64,000 nt of DNA, from contig NC_135505.1 in assembly GCF_052857255.1 (NCBI RefSeq), forward strand, positions 24,286,269 to 24,350,268. The letters are read 5' to 3'. Position 1 is the stretch's first letter. Each line of letters begins with the position of its first letter. Shown here one piece after another: positions 20,957 to 32,600 of this stretch. A program made the position numbers and the translations under genes. The notes under the pieces are model-generated. The model worked only from the letters and a program-made list of their open reading frames with translations. It was not told the origin of the DNA and did not search any database. This stretch comes from Amblyomma americanum. Taxonomy: Eukaryota; Arthropoda; Arachnida; Ixodida; Ixodidae.

Positions 20957-21398
20957 CAGCTTTACCTTACCGGTACTCACCTACGGGGCAGAAACGTGGA
21001 GGCTAATGAAAAGGGCTCAGCTTAACTTAATGACAAGGCATCGAGCCATGGAAAGGAAAATGAAAGGTGTAGCGTTAAGAGACCGGAAGCGGGCTGAGTG
21101 GGTGAGGGAACAAACGCGTGTAAATGACATCCTAGTCGAAATCAAGAGGAAGAAATGGGCTTGGGCAGGGCATGTACTGCGAAGGCAAGATAGCCGCTGG
21201 TCCTTAAGGGTAACGGAGTGTATTCCAAGAGTAGGCAAGTGTAGCAGGGGGCGGCAGAAGGTTAGTTAAGCGGATGAGATTTGGAAGTTTGCAGGGATAT
21301 AATGGGCGCAGCAAGCAAAGGACAGGTTAATTGGATAGACGTAGGAGAGGCCTTTGCCCTGCAGCGGGTGTGGTCAGGCTGATAATGTTGATGATGAA
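20943..21398 (+). mobile_element. RTE-clade LINE, right part (3' end)
   Basis: This continues the RTE interrupted at 15778. It reads VYNSFTLPVLTYGAETW, then AMERKMKGVALRDRKRAEWV, DILVEIKRKKWAWAGHVLR and a stop near 21267. The frame is better kept than the copy at 2505-2935. The element ends in a decayed GAT-rich tail (CTGATAATGTTGATGATG before 21398). Confidence 0.9.
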
Positions 21399-21965
21399 AT
21401 TATTTTTTTCGAACGGTGGTGCGGTCTCTGCGTCCAGGCAAAACCAGGGTTGCTTGGTGAAAGACCTGCTACCATCAGGTGCCGGATCCTTGTTGGCTTG
21501 AGAGCTGGGCAGTCCCACAGTAAGTGATGAACGCCGGCCTGAATGTCCTCGTGTTTACATATTGGACACCCTTGCCGAGGAAACAATTCTCGGTACTGAG
21601 GCCACTTCCGAGTGATGGCTGGTGTGAGGGCAACCCCGACCCGAATCCGCCTAAGCGCAGCCTCCTCTGCATGGGTAAGACCGCGGGGGAAGTTTACCGC
21701 ACACGGAGGAATGACAGCACGTGTGCGGCGCCGGAGGAGTTTCTTTCTTGATGAAACGAAGGTAAAATTGTCCAAATGAAGGAGCCGAGGCGGTGATGAG
21801 TTTGTATTGCAAGGCGGGTCTGCCTGGCTTTGATAGGTCAGCAGATCTCGTGGGACACACCCAATACGTACTGGCTGCGGGATGCGTGCCGCGAGCCGGT
21901 GGATGTCCTGGCATATCGTTGGACAGCGGCTAACACGTTGTAGCAACCGGACAGTTTGAAATTAT
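21395..21965 (-). pseudogene. I-group LINE ORF2 C-terminus, 5'-truncated
   Basis: An antisense frame (21374-21946) reads LPRGLTHAEEAALRRIRVG, then CPICKHEDIQAGVHHLLWDC, a C-terminal Cys/His motif, then LKPTRIRHL. The same family is present in longer form at 53714-59960 on the - strand. Only the last part of ORF2 and the 3' UTR are here. It abuts the RTE tail directly. Confidence 0.82.
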
Positions 21966-21969
21966 GATG

Positions 21970-24900
21970 AAATTTGAAAAGGTTTCAGGAAACGCCATGA
22001 AACACATCGCAAAAAGACAGAGCAATAGAGCACTAGACGCGAGGTAAGGCTGAGCACATCACCAAGATGGAGTGCCACTCCGATTTAAAGTCGGCCAGTT
22101 CATATACTGCCCTCAGATGAACATTCAGTTGGGAGAAATCTTAGCATCCTGCCTGTATGAACTGCTAAGCAATGTCCTCATCTTCGTCACGTACCCGCAT
22201 TCGCTGGTGTTAAACTGCCAGTCTCCCACGCTGTAGTTTGAAAGAGCGGTCTTCATCATCTTCGATCGGTGCGCGTGGAAGCGTCATCAGACAAGCATGC
22301 AGCAAACCGCACAAGATGCCGGGAGAATAGAAGCAGTGAAATTCAGAAGAGCTAGTGCTTTCGCAATGTCATCGGGTAAGGATAATTAAGCGGCCTACAA
22401 ACTGTCCTTGTTCTGAGTCTATTTTGTGCTTAGCATTTAATATAAGTGTCGCGGTAAACGCTGCTGTGTTATTATATAAATATTCTTGGCGTGCAGTAGT
22501 TTTCTCTCACTGGCATAAATAATGCGCTCTCACGCTTTAGCAGTGCAAATAGATAACAATGAAATGTTATAAGGGCAGGACACATGTATGCATGCAGTGC
22601 GTGCCAGAAGCAAAGGCAGAGTGATATTGTGGGGCTCAACTCGTAACTGTCTCGGTTTTGTCTCACTTTTTGGGCGACGCCAGGTTTTAGTATCGGTGAG
22701 CCATACAATGCTACTGCATTAATAGAGCGATGTAGCCTGAGACGTACTAGTTGAGACGTATACCGGTTTTATGCACGGCAGCTGCGCATGAGCAGTGGTA
22801 AGCGCGCGACCTTGTAGGACCTCTGCACGTGCGCAACAGGCATACGTAAGGCCGGTATCCGTCTCCGCTAGTAAGTCTACGGCATGCTATATCTCTGCAA
22901 TAACTTTCGTCTTGCAGTGCTGTCTGCATGCGCAGACAGCACTTGTGTGCCTTTTATTCACTTTAAAAGTGTAATCTGTTTAGAATAATTTGAAACACCC
23001 ACTACTAGCTGCGCAGAATTTTGTTTTTCGAATAACGGTGGATCTTTGGAGCAACTTGGATATCTCGCTACGCACATCGCCTATGCTATGCTTTGTAGAG
23101 CCTAACCGCAAAAAATATTCGCCGTGGTACTACTTTATCATTTATTTGTAGCTTTGTTTTGTCCCTTGTAGCCTCACCCACTACTGCCATGCATCACCTA
23201 TGAGAGAGTCATATTTTGAAATAAAAAATGTTCATAAATAACCGAGGTGACCCTTATTATCTGTCTTGGCCAAAAAATATATTCTAGGCTTGGCCCTCTA
23301 AGATTGGTCTGTACGCAGCACAAATAATGGAGCAGCGCAAAGCAGCTAGCGAAGGACGACGACAGCAAGAATCGAACTCGGTTCTTAAGAACGAGCCTAC
23401 TGGCCCCATGAAAACTACGCTACCAATTAGGCCACGATCATTGAGTGAATATTTAGCAAACAAGGGCAGTCGCATTATCGCATTTTCGCTCACTCGTCTA
23501 TAAACAAAAATTATGGGGGCACCTATAGGCAATTCTTATTCTGCGTAAATGCGAGAGGACTGCTTGTTGCTGTGTTGTCGGGGACCTGGGGGTGAGCGTC
23601 CTTTGACTGCAGCAACTCCGTTCGCACGTTTCGCTAAGTTGCGATGGCCGCGTACTTCATCGGCAGTAAGCTGCCACCTTCAACTACGCTTTGTTGTCTC
23701 GCCTGATGATGCAGATGTGAGTGATTCAACTCGGACAATGTAGACTCCATAGCGCTGCAACCGCATTCTTCGAAAGCTGAAGGCCAACTGATGGTGGCGG
23801 CGGAGACTTTCTCTGTTGTGGAATGTCTAGCCGCGTTTACATGAATACAACAGCGTCGCATCGTCGCGTAAGCGACATGCCACAATTTACATGTACCACA
23901 TCAAGTCACACTTACAAAAATTTGAGATGAATTTATGATCAAAAGTCAATGATTTCATACATCGCACTCATGAGTTCTCTCTGATGACTTTTCAGTTGAG
24001 TTTCTAATGGATTTGTGATTAACATTGGCGACTGAGTTTCTGATTAAAAGGAGATGTGTTTTTCATGTTAAGATTCTAAATAATTGCTTTTGCATACATG
24101 CTAACGCATTGATACCACTGTTTGGCCAAAAAAGAAAGCTTCGTGAATTGCATTTTTTACGCCTCTTTAACATCACAGAGAAGCCGCTACGGTGAACCTC
24201 TGTTGCATGTAATTTAAGCATCTACTGAACCATTCTATGTACAACTTTCTCTGAAGTGTGCCATTGTCCACGACCATAATCTACAAATAATTGCGGCACA
24301 CAGCTTCCATCGACCCTCTGAAAGGAGCAACAAGACCGAGAATAGGGCATTACAAGCTCTTGAAGAACGTGCTACACCGGTACACTCACCTGATCTTTAC
24401 TTCTTGATAGCGCGGGCTCATGCTTATATACTACCAATGAGACGCCCCCAACAAGTTTTAGTGAGGAGCTGTCAAAATGTAGAGTCCGGAAACATAGGCA
24501 CTCCGAATATCCATGAGACTGCTCTCCTCTCCTGGCTGCACTGGGGCTCCTCGCATGATGTTTCCAAGAGTGGCTTTCATACCGCCCACACGACTTGGCG
24601 ATGTTTTCTGCAATATCGACGTCGTCGGAAAGGGGGGAAAGATTAAGCGCATAACCTCTTCTCTTCCACAATCGCATTCTGTGCTTCTGGCTATTCTTTC
24701 AAAAGAGCCAACAATAACCGACGCAAGAAAAGATGGAGCACAAGAAAAAGGTCCACGACAGGACGCAGCGCTTCGTCTACCTGCTCTTCGGTTCCTGTCG
24801 TCCATCTTGCTCTTGCGCGTAGTCTCTTCGAGAGCTGGTTTCTGTAGGCTTGGAAAATGACCATCAAGCCCAACACCAATGGTGGCTTTCAAAGGACAGA

Positions 24901-25840
24901 TTGCCTGCAATTTTTCTCAGCTTTTATTATTCTGCGATATATTCATGGGCTGGTATTGAATTACGTTGTGCATTATTTTCTCTCTATCTTTGGCGTAAAA
25001 CTCACTGGTATGCTTGTTTGTTTTTCTTTCATAGTAGACTTTGTAGCTGTGCTGATAAATTGCATTATTTATTCTAACAATTCTTTCAGATCATTCTTTG
25101 TCTCTCGTTCTTCCCAAGTGTGCTAGCTTGTAAGCTGCATCCCAATGGCTGTGCGTTTTTTGTGCTGCAAAGCGGGGGTTTCAAAGGCTATTCCAACCGG
25201 CTCAAGGCAGTTGTTGGCCTAGAAACAATTCACAGTTCTCTTTTGAACAACAATAAAACGAATTGCGGAATGAGCGAGGGATGGAAACCTACGTATAAGC
25301 CACAGAGTGCCATGAGAAGCGGTTTTCGCAGGAAAATATTTGTGCGTATGAGAAATGAATTCCCTCAATGCCGTAACCAACTCATTCTTATACCAACGAA
25401 AATTTAAAGCTGCTGGAGTTGAGCCATCGCCTGAGCAAAGATTTTAGGAATAGGTTTTGATTATTTCTCTTTTATCGACAGCCTTGACCGGTTCGGCACA
25501 TAAGCTGCTAAATTCAAGCACTCTGGGATAGTTGATGCTTGCCTACAGATGCGGCAGAGCACACATACAACATGGATTAATGATTTTTTTCACCGGAGTA
25601 GCGGCTCACATGGGGTTTGCATGCACAGCGGGCGCTACGCGGCGTGAAGAAAACTGCGCGAAGTATAGCGAGTACTCCATCAATAATCAGTGAGCCCAGC
25701 GAACTCAGCTGCACGCATGGCCTCCGAAGAAGAGCGACAGGCAAGTTCTGGCAATACCTTCGACATAAAAGAAATCGGTCCTTGATCTTTTTATAGATAA
25801 ACTAGATATCACTCGGGTGCATAACCGGCACCTCAGATTC
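21970..25840. other. Mostly featureless AT-rich stretch
   Basis: No host gene is recognised. Items seen: a small perfect palindrome near 22916-22944 (AGTGCTGTCTGC and its complement), a tRNA-like piece at 23362-23440, and a weak inverted pair near 24723-24820 with ACAGGACGCAGCGCTT, which resembles a PLE terminal sequence. Other open frames lack domain features. Confidence 0.5.
23362..23440 (-). repeat. tRNA-like sequence (pseudo-tRNA or SINE head)
   Basis: On the - strand, TGGCCTAATTGGTAGCG resembles an A box with D-arm, and GAGTTCGATTC about 45 bp later is a B box. The two putative acceptor-stem strands do not pair, so it is not a functional tRNA gene. A SINE head is likely. Confidence 0.5.
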
Positions 25841-25849
25841 GTATTCACG

Positions 25850-27200
25850 CATGACGATGCTTGGACACTCATTTTCTTCGTTACTGAATTCTCCCCCGTC
25901 AGTGAAATACGTAGAACTGAGCAAGGTGTGCTTGCCCTTCAACTTAACTTAGAGACTTAGAAGTCGCCATGGATTGAAAAAATAACCCACACCTTTCAAA
26001 TACGGTAGGCTGAATGTGAGGCGAAGTACTTAACTAATATTTAAAGCATCACTGACAGGCTCACGGCTTCGGCACGATTGAAAATTCCAAATAATCTCTC
26101 GAATTCATAACGAAGAAAAGCAGACATCACCTTCTTCCTACAGGTCGATTTCTGTTCTGTGGAATTCTGTTAAATTGAAAAACAAATAATCTCTAAACAC
26201 ATAACGAGCCTTTTCGAGAACGTTACTGATAACCGCCAGCAAGGATTCTGTAAATGCCTGTCCACAGTGACAAAACTGATAGTAACTGTTCACGACTTCG
26301 CAGCAGCATTAGATATGCATATCCAAGTTGATGTGATTTCTCTTACTTTTGAGACGGTTTTTGGTTGTGTGTTACAACTTATTGCAGAAATTAAAAGTTG
26401 TAATAAAACATGAGTGCGTATTTTCATAGATCGAAGCCACGCTGTCGCACCGACTTAAATGTGTAGTCGTCGATGGGGTTCTTTCTATCCTGTCGGGAAA
26501 AATTCAGTATTCCGCAGGACAAAATCCTAGGTCTCCCTATCTTGTTTGGGATTTATTACTAGGATTTCTGAAAACACACAGCTTAAAATATGATTATTCG
26601 CGGATGACTGTAAAATTTACCCAAAAATTTCCAGTCCAAGTGATGCTCTGCTTACTATAGAAAGATATAGCTCGACGTGGCAATTGACAGTGAATTGGAA
26701 AAAGGAAATACCAATGAATGTTGAACGCAAAACAATTCTTTGTTTTACATATCGCAAAGCCAACGAAGAACCTTTGGTTGTAAGCACTTATGAATACTTA
26801 TGAATCGTTCTAACCTTTGGCCTTCATGATGATACATCCAGGCGCTCACAAGCAACGACACAGAGGGGACACGGCGCTTACTCGCAACTACAAGAATTTT
26901 TATTCAGAGGCTTCGGAATTGGTTCTGTTGGGAATTGGTCTGTTTTGGTTTTTGTAGTACATATATAGAAGCCTCTGAATAAAAATTGTTGTAGTTGCGA
27001 GTAAGCGCTGTGTCCCCTCTGCGTTGTTGTTTGTGAGCGCCTGGATGTATCATCATGAACGTATACCAACTAGCTCAGTTTTCTGCCCCTTTGACCTTCA
27101 GTTGGCGAAAATAAATGGTACTAAGGCAACTGCGTCAGAAAAAGGAAACTCCAATTAGATGTGGCTTCAACGACTGCATCGCAATTGGTGACAGAAGCTG
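25850..27200 (+). pseudogene. CR1-group LINE reverse transcriptase, degenerate, split by hairpin 3
   Basis: Fragments in several frames follow RT order: YRSISVLWNSV near 26145 (fingers), FAAALDMHIQVDVIS near 26306 (relic of motif A), VVVDGVLSILSGK near 26467, ADDCKIYPKISSPSDAL near 26600 (motif C, A-D-D) and STWQLTVNWKKE. No frame is open over the whole. The copy is cut at 26826 by a hairpin element and seems to resume after 27100 (TFDLQLAKINGTKA). The group call (CR1/L2/Daphne-like, no RNase H) is by motif style only. Confidence 0.68.
26827..27087. mobile_element. Foldback hairpin 3, PLE-type, with 13 bp TSD
   Basis: Arms of about 90 bp at 26823-26914 and 26968-27059 are near-perfect reverse complements. 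Each ends in an outward-facing AATAAA-type block (TTTTTATTCAGAGG on the left, AATAAAAATTG on the right) and shares GATGATACATCCAGGCGCTC. The loop is about 53 bp. Only the right side carries TATACCAACTAGCTCAG (27062-27078). CCTTTGGCCTTCA (26814-26826) and CCTTTGACCTTCA (27088-27100) flank it as a TSD with one mismatch. The hairpin is therefore a mobile unit. Confidence 0.85.
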
Positions 27201-27429
27201 ACCTGATGCTTAAAAAATATGAAAACCTAGGCATCCACACAGCGGGACAGACTGCGGCAGTGACCGAATAGTGTGAGGCAGCGAGAGACGAAGAGGCTTT
27301 CTTCTTGCTGGCGGTAGTTCGAATCCAGCTCGGGAATGTAGCTTTCTTCTGCTCGGTACCGTTGCCGCGACAACGATACGAAGCTCCTCTTAGCCGTCCT
27401 CAAGCAGCTGTGGGAAATATTAGCTCTTA

Positions 27430-27748
27430 GTAGTGGTTCAACAGCGCAAAAATACACACAGACCAAGTAAAAGGCGACACACAAACCAGCGCTGAACTTA
27501 CATCTGATTTTTTATTACGAAGAAGCACGTCATATATACACACACGAAAAACAACGCAAATGCGCAATGTCAACAAGACTACTAGTGCTAGTACATAATA
27601 AAAACCGCTTTAAATGCACGTGTGCATCAGCAGAGCCGCTGCCCACTATGTAGCATATTGATTTCTCGAAGCGATAATGTAACAGATGGCGTACTCACGC
27701 ACCCTTTACTTTTTCTGATAATATCAGATGCCTCAGCTACTTCTCTAG
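27430..27748 (-). mobile_element. PLE (- strand), 3' end and C-terminal codons, left of nested insertion
   Basis: This is the 3' part of the PLE that continues at 29585-31840. On the - strand about 27748-27640 reads SREVAEASDIIRKSKGCVS, then TPSVTLSLREINML, the usual PLE C-terminus after GIY-YIG. It is followed by the terminal region with CAGCGCTGGTTTGTGTGTCG. The right part ends in THxREV-type codons that join in frame across the duplicated ACTTCTCTAG. Confidence 0.82.
27739..27748 (+). repeat. Left target-site duplication of the nested PLE
   Basis: ACTTCTCTAG occurs here and at 29585-29594, on either side of the + strand PLE. Joining the flanks at it restores the - strand PLE reading ...TREV-AEAS.... 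Confidence 0.85.
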
Positions 27749-29584
27749 AAGAAACAGAGTGCATGACAGAGTGTTGAATGAGAAACTCAAAAAATTTGCC
27801 AGTTCTAAAAATATTTAGATATGTGGACGATTACCCCATTTTCCTAGACAGTCAAAACGATGCCTTTCTGCCTGCAGTTCGCAAGGTGTTTGACCTTTTC
27901 AGTCAAAACTGTGTCTCCCCTGCTTGTGACGCACGAAGTACCGAAAAATGGCTCCATCTGCTTTCTCGAGTTACAGCTTCTTTTTACGCCACAACATGTC
28001 TGCTGAATTTTCCATCCAGGGGCAATAAGCCTGTTATGCCATACGATTCTGCCCATTCAAAACTCAAGCGAAACATAGTCCAGTCTGCATTCAACAACGC
28101 GCTCACCAAATCCTGTGAGCACTGTCAAGAAAAGAGTTTTCAGAACCAGGTGCAGATATTACGTCAATCCGCATACCCGCCGTTGCTTCTAGTCTCCGTA
28201 GCTGAAAAAATGTTAAACAAAATGCAGTGTACAAACGCCCCCCCCCCCCTCCTCCCCCCCCCCCCGCCTCGTGCAAGAAAACGCAAAAAGAAACTTGCTA
28301 TTATTCCTTATGTACACCAGGTTTCTCGCAACCTAAAAAGGGTTGGACAAAAAGTGGGAATGAGCGTTGTTTTTTCAGCCCCTCACCGCCTCTCTAGACT
28401 CTGCAGGAGAGTGAACGGTACCGGCGAAAACGTTCGCGAATGCACAGTTCGGCATCGTGATCCTTCCGTAGGTTGCTGCACAGGAGTTTTTGACTCCATC
28501 CCTTTATCTTGCGGCAGAGAATACATCGGCCAGACAGGTCGATGCATTAATAAAAGACTGCTCTAAAACAACTCTAACTCCAGCAACTTAGCCGTCCACG
28601 TTCCTGACTGCAATCCTTGTCGCAGGTGCCCTCCGATGTATAAGGCAACAAAAATTCTGGCAAAGAGCAGCAACCAACTCACTCGGGAGATAGTTGAGGC
28701 CGGTTTCATTAACAAGCAACAAGACGTCTGCGTCAGTACAACCTCAATAGCCCGGTTGGAAAAAGAGTTCGAGCTTCTCTCCGATTCACTGTAATTTCTT
28801 GGTGCCGCGGTTCCCTTCGCGGCTCCTTTTCACAACCCATTGTTTTCTCCACTACTCTTTAAGTATCTTTAGGGACGGCACTTCCATTCCTTTCTTCTAG
28901 TTTTCATCCCTCTCTTAGCTTTCCTCTTTTAGGTCGATTTTATGGTTAGCCCTCATCACCTTTTAGGCCGTTGTTCTTTGTTGGCTAGCACTACATCTTT
29001 TTAGGCCGTGTTCTTCGTTGGCTTTCATCGCTCGCTTTTAGGCTGTTAATTTTTTTTCCCATTCCAACCGCACTTTCCGCTCATTCTCATTATGCATGTC
29101 TTCACGCCGTTTACCGCGATTTTAATGTCTATTTTGCGTTTTTGCCTTTTGCTTTTTATTGTTCTTTTTATCCCTGTCATCGCCGGCCGCACAGGGCTGC
29201 CGGTGTGTGTAGATAGCTCTTTTTTTTTTTGCCAAGAGTTCTTCTTGCGCCCCTTCCAAAGCCCGCTCTCCCCTTCACTGCCACGTCTTCATTTCGGTGT
29301 GAATGGGAGTGTGCCTGATGTTTTGCCAACCGGAGTGGGTCGGACACCCTTGTGTCTTTTGTGTCTGCATGGTGTGGGTTTAAAATGCGCCTGCGCGCTG
29401 CCCTGCTTTTTCGCTCTTTTTTTATTGCTTTGAATTGCGCATGCGCGCTGTAATCACTGGCTAATCTTGGGTCACTGTATAAAAACGTGCGGATCGCGTT
29501 CCTTTGATATTAAAGTTGTTAGTTCAGCGCACTGTGCGTCTCGTCTTCCCTTCGTCTGTCGTCTGCCAGCGCTACAATGTTCAG
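27749..29584 (+). mobile_element. Penelope-like element inserted in another PLE, 5'-truncated, 1.84 kb
   Basis: This + strand PLE lacks the RT fingers. It begins just before motif C and runs through the thumb, GIY-YIG, a stop-rich C-terminus and a 3' region of about 0.75 kb. The 3' region includes CACTGTATAAAAACGTGCGG near 29474 (TATA-like, as PLE terminal repeats often carry promoters) and ends near CAGCGCTACAATG. The 10 bp TSD defines both ends. Confidence 0.85.
27778..28566 (+). pseudogene. PLE RT palm/thumb plus GIY-YIG (truncated ORF)
   Basis: This is an open frame of 262 codons. It begins with KIFRYVDDYPIF (catalytic YVDD intact) and passes through the thumb and a basic linker that contains a poly-Pro tract from a C-run (about 28241-28266). 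It then reads VVFSAPHRLSRLCRRV and SIPLSCGREYIGQTGRCINK, the N-half of the PLE GIY-YIG endonuclease. A stop at 28564-28566 cuts the domain before the catalytic Glu. Downstream codons in other frames (REIVEAGFINKQQDVCVST near 28687) carry the remainder. About half of a PLE ORF is present. Confidence 0.87.
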
Positions 29585-29781
29585 ACTTCTCTAGTGCCCT
29601 GGTCAGAATGAGCGAACAGGACATCAGTGTCATCAAAAAACGGCGTGCATTTGCATGTGAAACAATACTCAGCTAGGTTAGTCTCTTCCTTTCTTAAAGA
29701 ATTACCGTGCTCCATGAGCCGCACGTTAACGCAGCGGCAAGTCTGGCCTGTAAGGCCACAGGACAGGGGAATTTGATACAC
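29585..29781 (-). pseudogene. PLE GIY-YIG endonuclease segment
   Basis: It reads YQIPLSCGLTGQTCRCVNVR, where active copies have CGKxYVGQTGRCxNxR. Several residues of the YVG part are deleted. It goes on to CFTCKCTPFFDDTDVLF and stops at the nested insertion. The remaining codons are left of 27748. Confidence 0.8.
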
Positions 29782-30279
29782 TACGTCAGTCTTACGGGGT
29801 ACATATCTATTTTCATGATTTATGCTGCAAGCATTTCTCCTGCACCCTTCATGCCTTTTTTGAACCGCTGCCCCCCCCCCCCCCCCCCCCCCCCCCTTTT
29901 TTTTCTAGCTTGTGGAGTGCAGGGAACAGAACATTTACCCCATGCTTGCTGCCCACCGCTTTAATCCGGCGCGACAGCTTGTGGACATATGGCATAACCA
30001 CTGCCTTTATTCTCCTTTTTTCTGAACCCTTATCCAGCCACGAGGTACTTGCACATGATTTCAGGGAACGGAGGACTTTGCACTCGAAACTAGAACTGAG
30101 TCGGGGAAACCAGCTTCCCTACATCTGTCTATTTGGGCTAAGAGACTGGGCATCATTTTATGATAACAAGATTTTTTTACTGCCATGCCTAAGCATCGCG
30201 TAACGATAACACTTTTTACAAGCTTTGAATGAAAGGACCTGTAATTCAAAAGAGGCTTTTCACTCCTAGGGGAATACTG

Positions 30280-31395
30280 CTAACAGACATGGTTGGGTTC
30301 GAAAGACAATTTTAAATCAAGAAATTGCAAGACTGTTTCCTGAGGGACTTCATGTGTGAACCTCAGCCACAACCCATTCCGTGCAAAAACATCAAAGACA
30401 TTTGACACAAATTCGTGATTCATGGACCTAGCCAGCACCAAGTAATCATCCACATAACGAAAAATACGTATGCAACAACCGGCTAGATCAGTTTCAACTT
30501 TCATGTCAACGCGGCTTAGATAAATGTGACTGAGAATGGCAGCTACCCTGGCACCTATGCACAAACCCGATTTTTGCATATAAAGTCGACCATCCCACTC
30601 AACAAACGTGTTATTCAGGTAGTAGGATAACAGTTCCAGAAAGGATGCTGCCGTGATTCCATACTCATTTTGGAACACGCATTCATTGTTGTCCTCCGTA
30701 ATACATTGCTGAACATACTGGATTTGTTCAAAGTGTGGAAGAGAATAAAACAAATTACCCAGATCTACGCTAAAACCATGACATAGTGGCGGCCTCTCAT
30801 TTCGGAGAAAATCAGCTACTGCCTCAGAATTAGGTAAGAGACACGGATCCTTTACGCGAAGTGACGACAAATGCTTGCAAAGATAGGTAGACGCAACCAA
30901 CAGCCAAGAATTGTGCTCAGAGACGATTGCCCGGAAAGGAACGTTAGGATTGTGCGTCTTAGCACTAAAGAAAATTTCTAGCACTGAGTGTTCAGCTTCC
31001 TTCACTTTCTTTGCTATACCTTCTAACTGAAACTTCCGAAGTAAAGTCACCGCCTTCTGCTTGCTCTGCGCCGGATTTTTAGTGACACTTTTGAAGTTAT
31101 TCATAACTGCTTCATGGGCCTTTTCAGAAAACTGGTCCCCTGACATTACTACAAAGAAACCCTCCTTATCCGATTGGACTGTTGGCAAGCGGTTATCGTA
31201 CAGATAGTTGACTAAAGAGCGAAGCTGCTTAAACTTGCCCTTAGAACTAACGCACGTAGAAATAGCATCAATGCACTCTGACTCGAATTTAGGTCGATCT
31301 GCAGCTGGGGCTTTAGAAGACACATCTCGTGCAAGCGCCAACCTTTCGACGGTCATCATTCCCGATTCTAGACAAAACTTCGGTCCAAGACGTAA
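30280..31395 (-). pseudogene. PLE reverse transcriptase, long open segment
   Basis: About 370 codons of PLE RT in one frame; the open frame itself extends to 31626, but its first part is out of register. Landmarks: LGPKFCLESGM, TVQSDKEGFFVVMSG (D-K-x-G-F), PFRAIVSEHNSWL, FSVDLGNLFYSLPH (motif A, Asp kept), GLCIGARVAAILSHIYL and RIFRYVDDYLVLA (YVDD near 30445-30456), then QFLDLKL. This is the best-kept RT in the window. It is related to telomerase-type RTs and primes on nicked DNA. Confidence 0.85.
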
Positions 31396-31822
31396 AGTTT
31401 GTGCCTTCCACGGCGATGTCTCTAAGTACCAAAAGCTTCCCTCCCGCAGAAGAACGCTTCTTGGCTTCGGGAAGAGAAGGCCGGACGAAGTTCCACACGA
31501 ATTCCGTAAGCTGGTCTGTAGTTCTACACCAATCACGAAAAACACGCTGGTTATGGTTAGGTGCCCCGCTGGCGCATCTTGACTGAAACACATCCTTGAA
31601 GAATCTTGCCTGGCGCATCCATTCACTTCGAAGAATCTTGCTGACTCTCTTCGTTTGCCCCGTAGATGGCCTCAACCAACCGCGAAGTGCCTTCACATCC
31701 AGAGGGCAAATGTCTTGCCGACAGTGCCACGACGCAGTGCGTGCTCGGCAGATACACACAGCTATAAGCGGAAATAGGACCGCTGTGTTCGACAGGTCCA
31801 AATTGTGACACATCAACACCAA
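31313..31822 (-). pseudogene. PLE ORF N-terminal segment
   Basis: An open frame of 169 codons lies upstream of the RT in another frame. It reads VSKILRSEWMRQARFFKDV, then DQLTEFVWNFVRPSLPEA. I recognise no domain, but position and linkage to the following RT frame make it the PLE N-terminal region. Only the part right of about 31390 is in this frame. Confidence 0.6.
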
Positions 31823-31949
31823 TTAGCCCAATCTGCACTTCTTCTACAGAATTAGCGCTGACGTCTGGATTGGTTGGACAATGCTGTATGCGAAAATTTC
31901 CTGTGCCCGACTGTCTTACTTAGGAAGAACGCTAGCGCGGCCTCCTCAA

Positions 31950-32600
31950 GAAGTAAAGCTTTTAGATTATGAACTATGGCGGGTATTAGAATAAGCTTCG
32001 TCTTTATGGAATCCGTGGACACACAAGCTCAAACAGAAAAATGTTCAACACAAAGCAGTCGCATTTGTTTTTAATTGTTAAAGATTGACTATATCCCCAA
32101 AAGCTGTATTTAAACTCAAAGACTTGAAGAGCTGAGTTTGCAGCAGATTAAAATTATTATACTTGTTTCATGAAAATTAAATAAGGATAGACGAAAGAAT
32201 ATTCTTTGAACCAATTACTGGCTGCCCTATCCGTTCCTATGATTAAAAAAATTTACGAGTGAAACAAATTATTTAATGTTTATTTTTCTTACATACTACC
32301 GGTGGAATGGCCTGTCTGACAACTTGGCCAATTTCGAGACAATGAACGTTTATTTATAAGCCCCGAGCCAAGCTTGGGCCACATGTATGTATTTGTATTT
32401 TGTGCAAAGTGTTCCTCTAGGTCCGTGATTTCCTTTGTTTCCTGCACAATTTTTTACTGCAGAGTTCTTTTCACTCCGTTTGCTTGTTACTTCTGTTATA
32501 ACGTGTTCTATTGTGCGTTTATATGATCCTGTATGTCATTCCTGCCTAAAGAGGGTTATGTAGGACAGCAGTGCTAGCTAAAAAAATAATAAAAATCAGT
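31950..32600 (+). pseudogene. CR1-group LINE, C-terminal end and 3' UTR
   Basis: Broken frames read VQHKAVAFVFN (relic of LQxKAxRFI), FKLKDLKS, and near 32290 TTGGMACLTTWP (relic of a WNxLP motif), as at the C-terminus of CR1/Jockey-type ORF2. An AT-rich 3' UTR with GCTAAAAAAATAATAAAAAT follows. Weakly preserved. Confidence 0.5.

Larger units (their letters stand above)
29585..31840 (-). mobile_element. Penelope-like element (- strand), main part, nearly full length
   Basis: This is the 5' and central part of a PLE whose 3' end is at 27430-27748. The order on the - strand is an N-terminal region, RT (YVDD intact), thumb, a homopolymer G run on the coding strand (29872-29897) and the GIY-YIG start. 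Frameshifts near 31385 and 30280 and stops near 30000 split the ORF. Beyond 31840 toward the right no PLE coding is seen. Confidence 0.85.

Noticed and set aside
23362..23440. Functional tRNA gene on the - strand
   Set aside because: The acceptor-stem strands do not pair; kept only as a tRNA-like repeat.
24850..25126. Hydrophobic frame of 89 codons resembling a membrane protein
   Set aside because: AT-rich DNA gives hydrophobic codons by chance; no start context, splice sites or family pattern.
27320..27345. GTTCGAATCC resembling a tRNA B box
   Set aside because: No A box at the right distance and no pairing stems.
27430..28566. Head-to-head PLE dimer at 27.4-28.6 kb
   Set aside because: The 10 bp duplication and the continuation at 29585 show a nested insertion instead.
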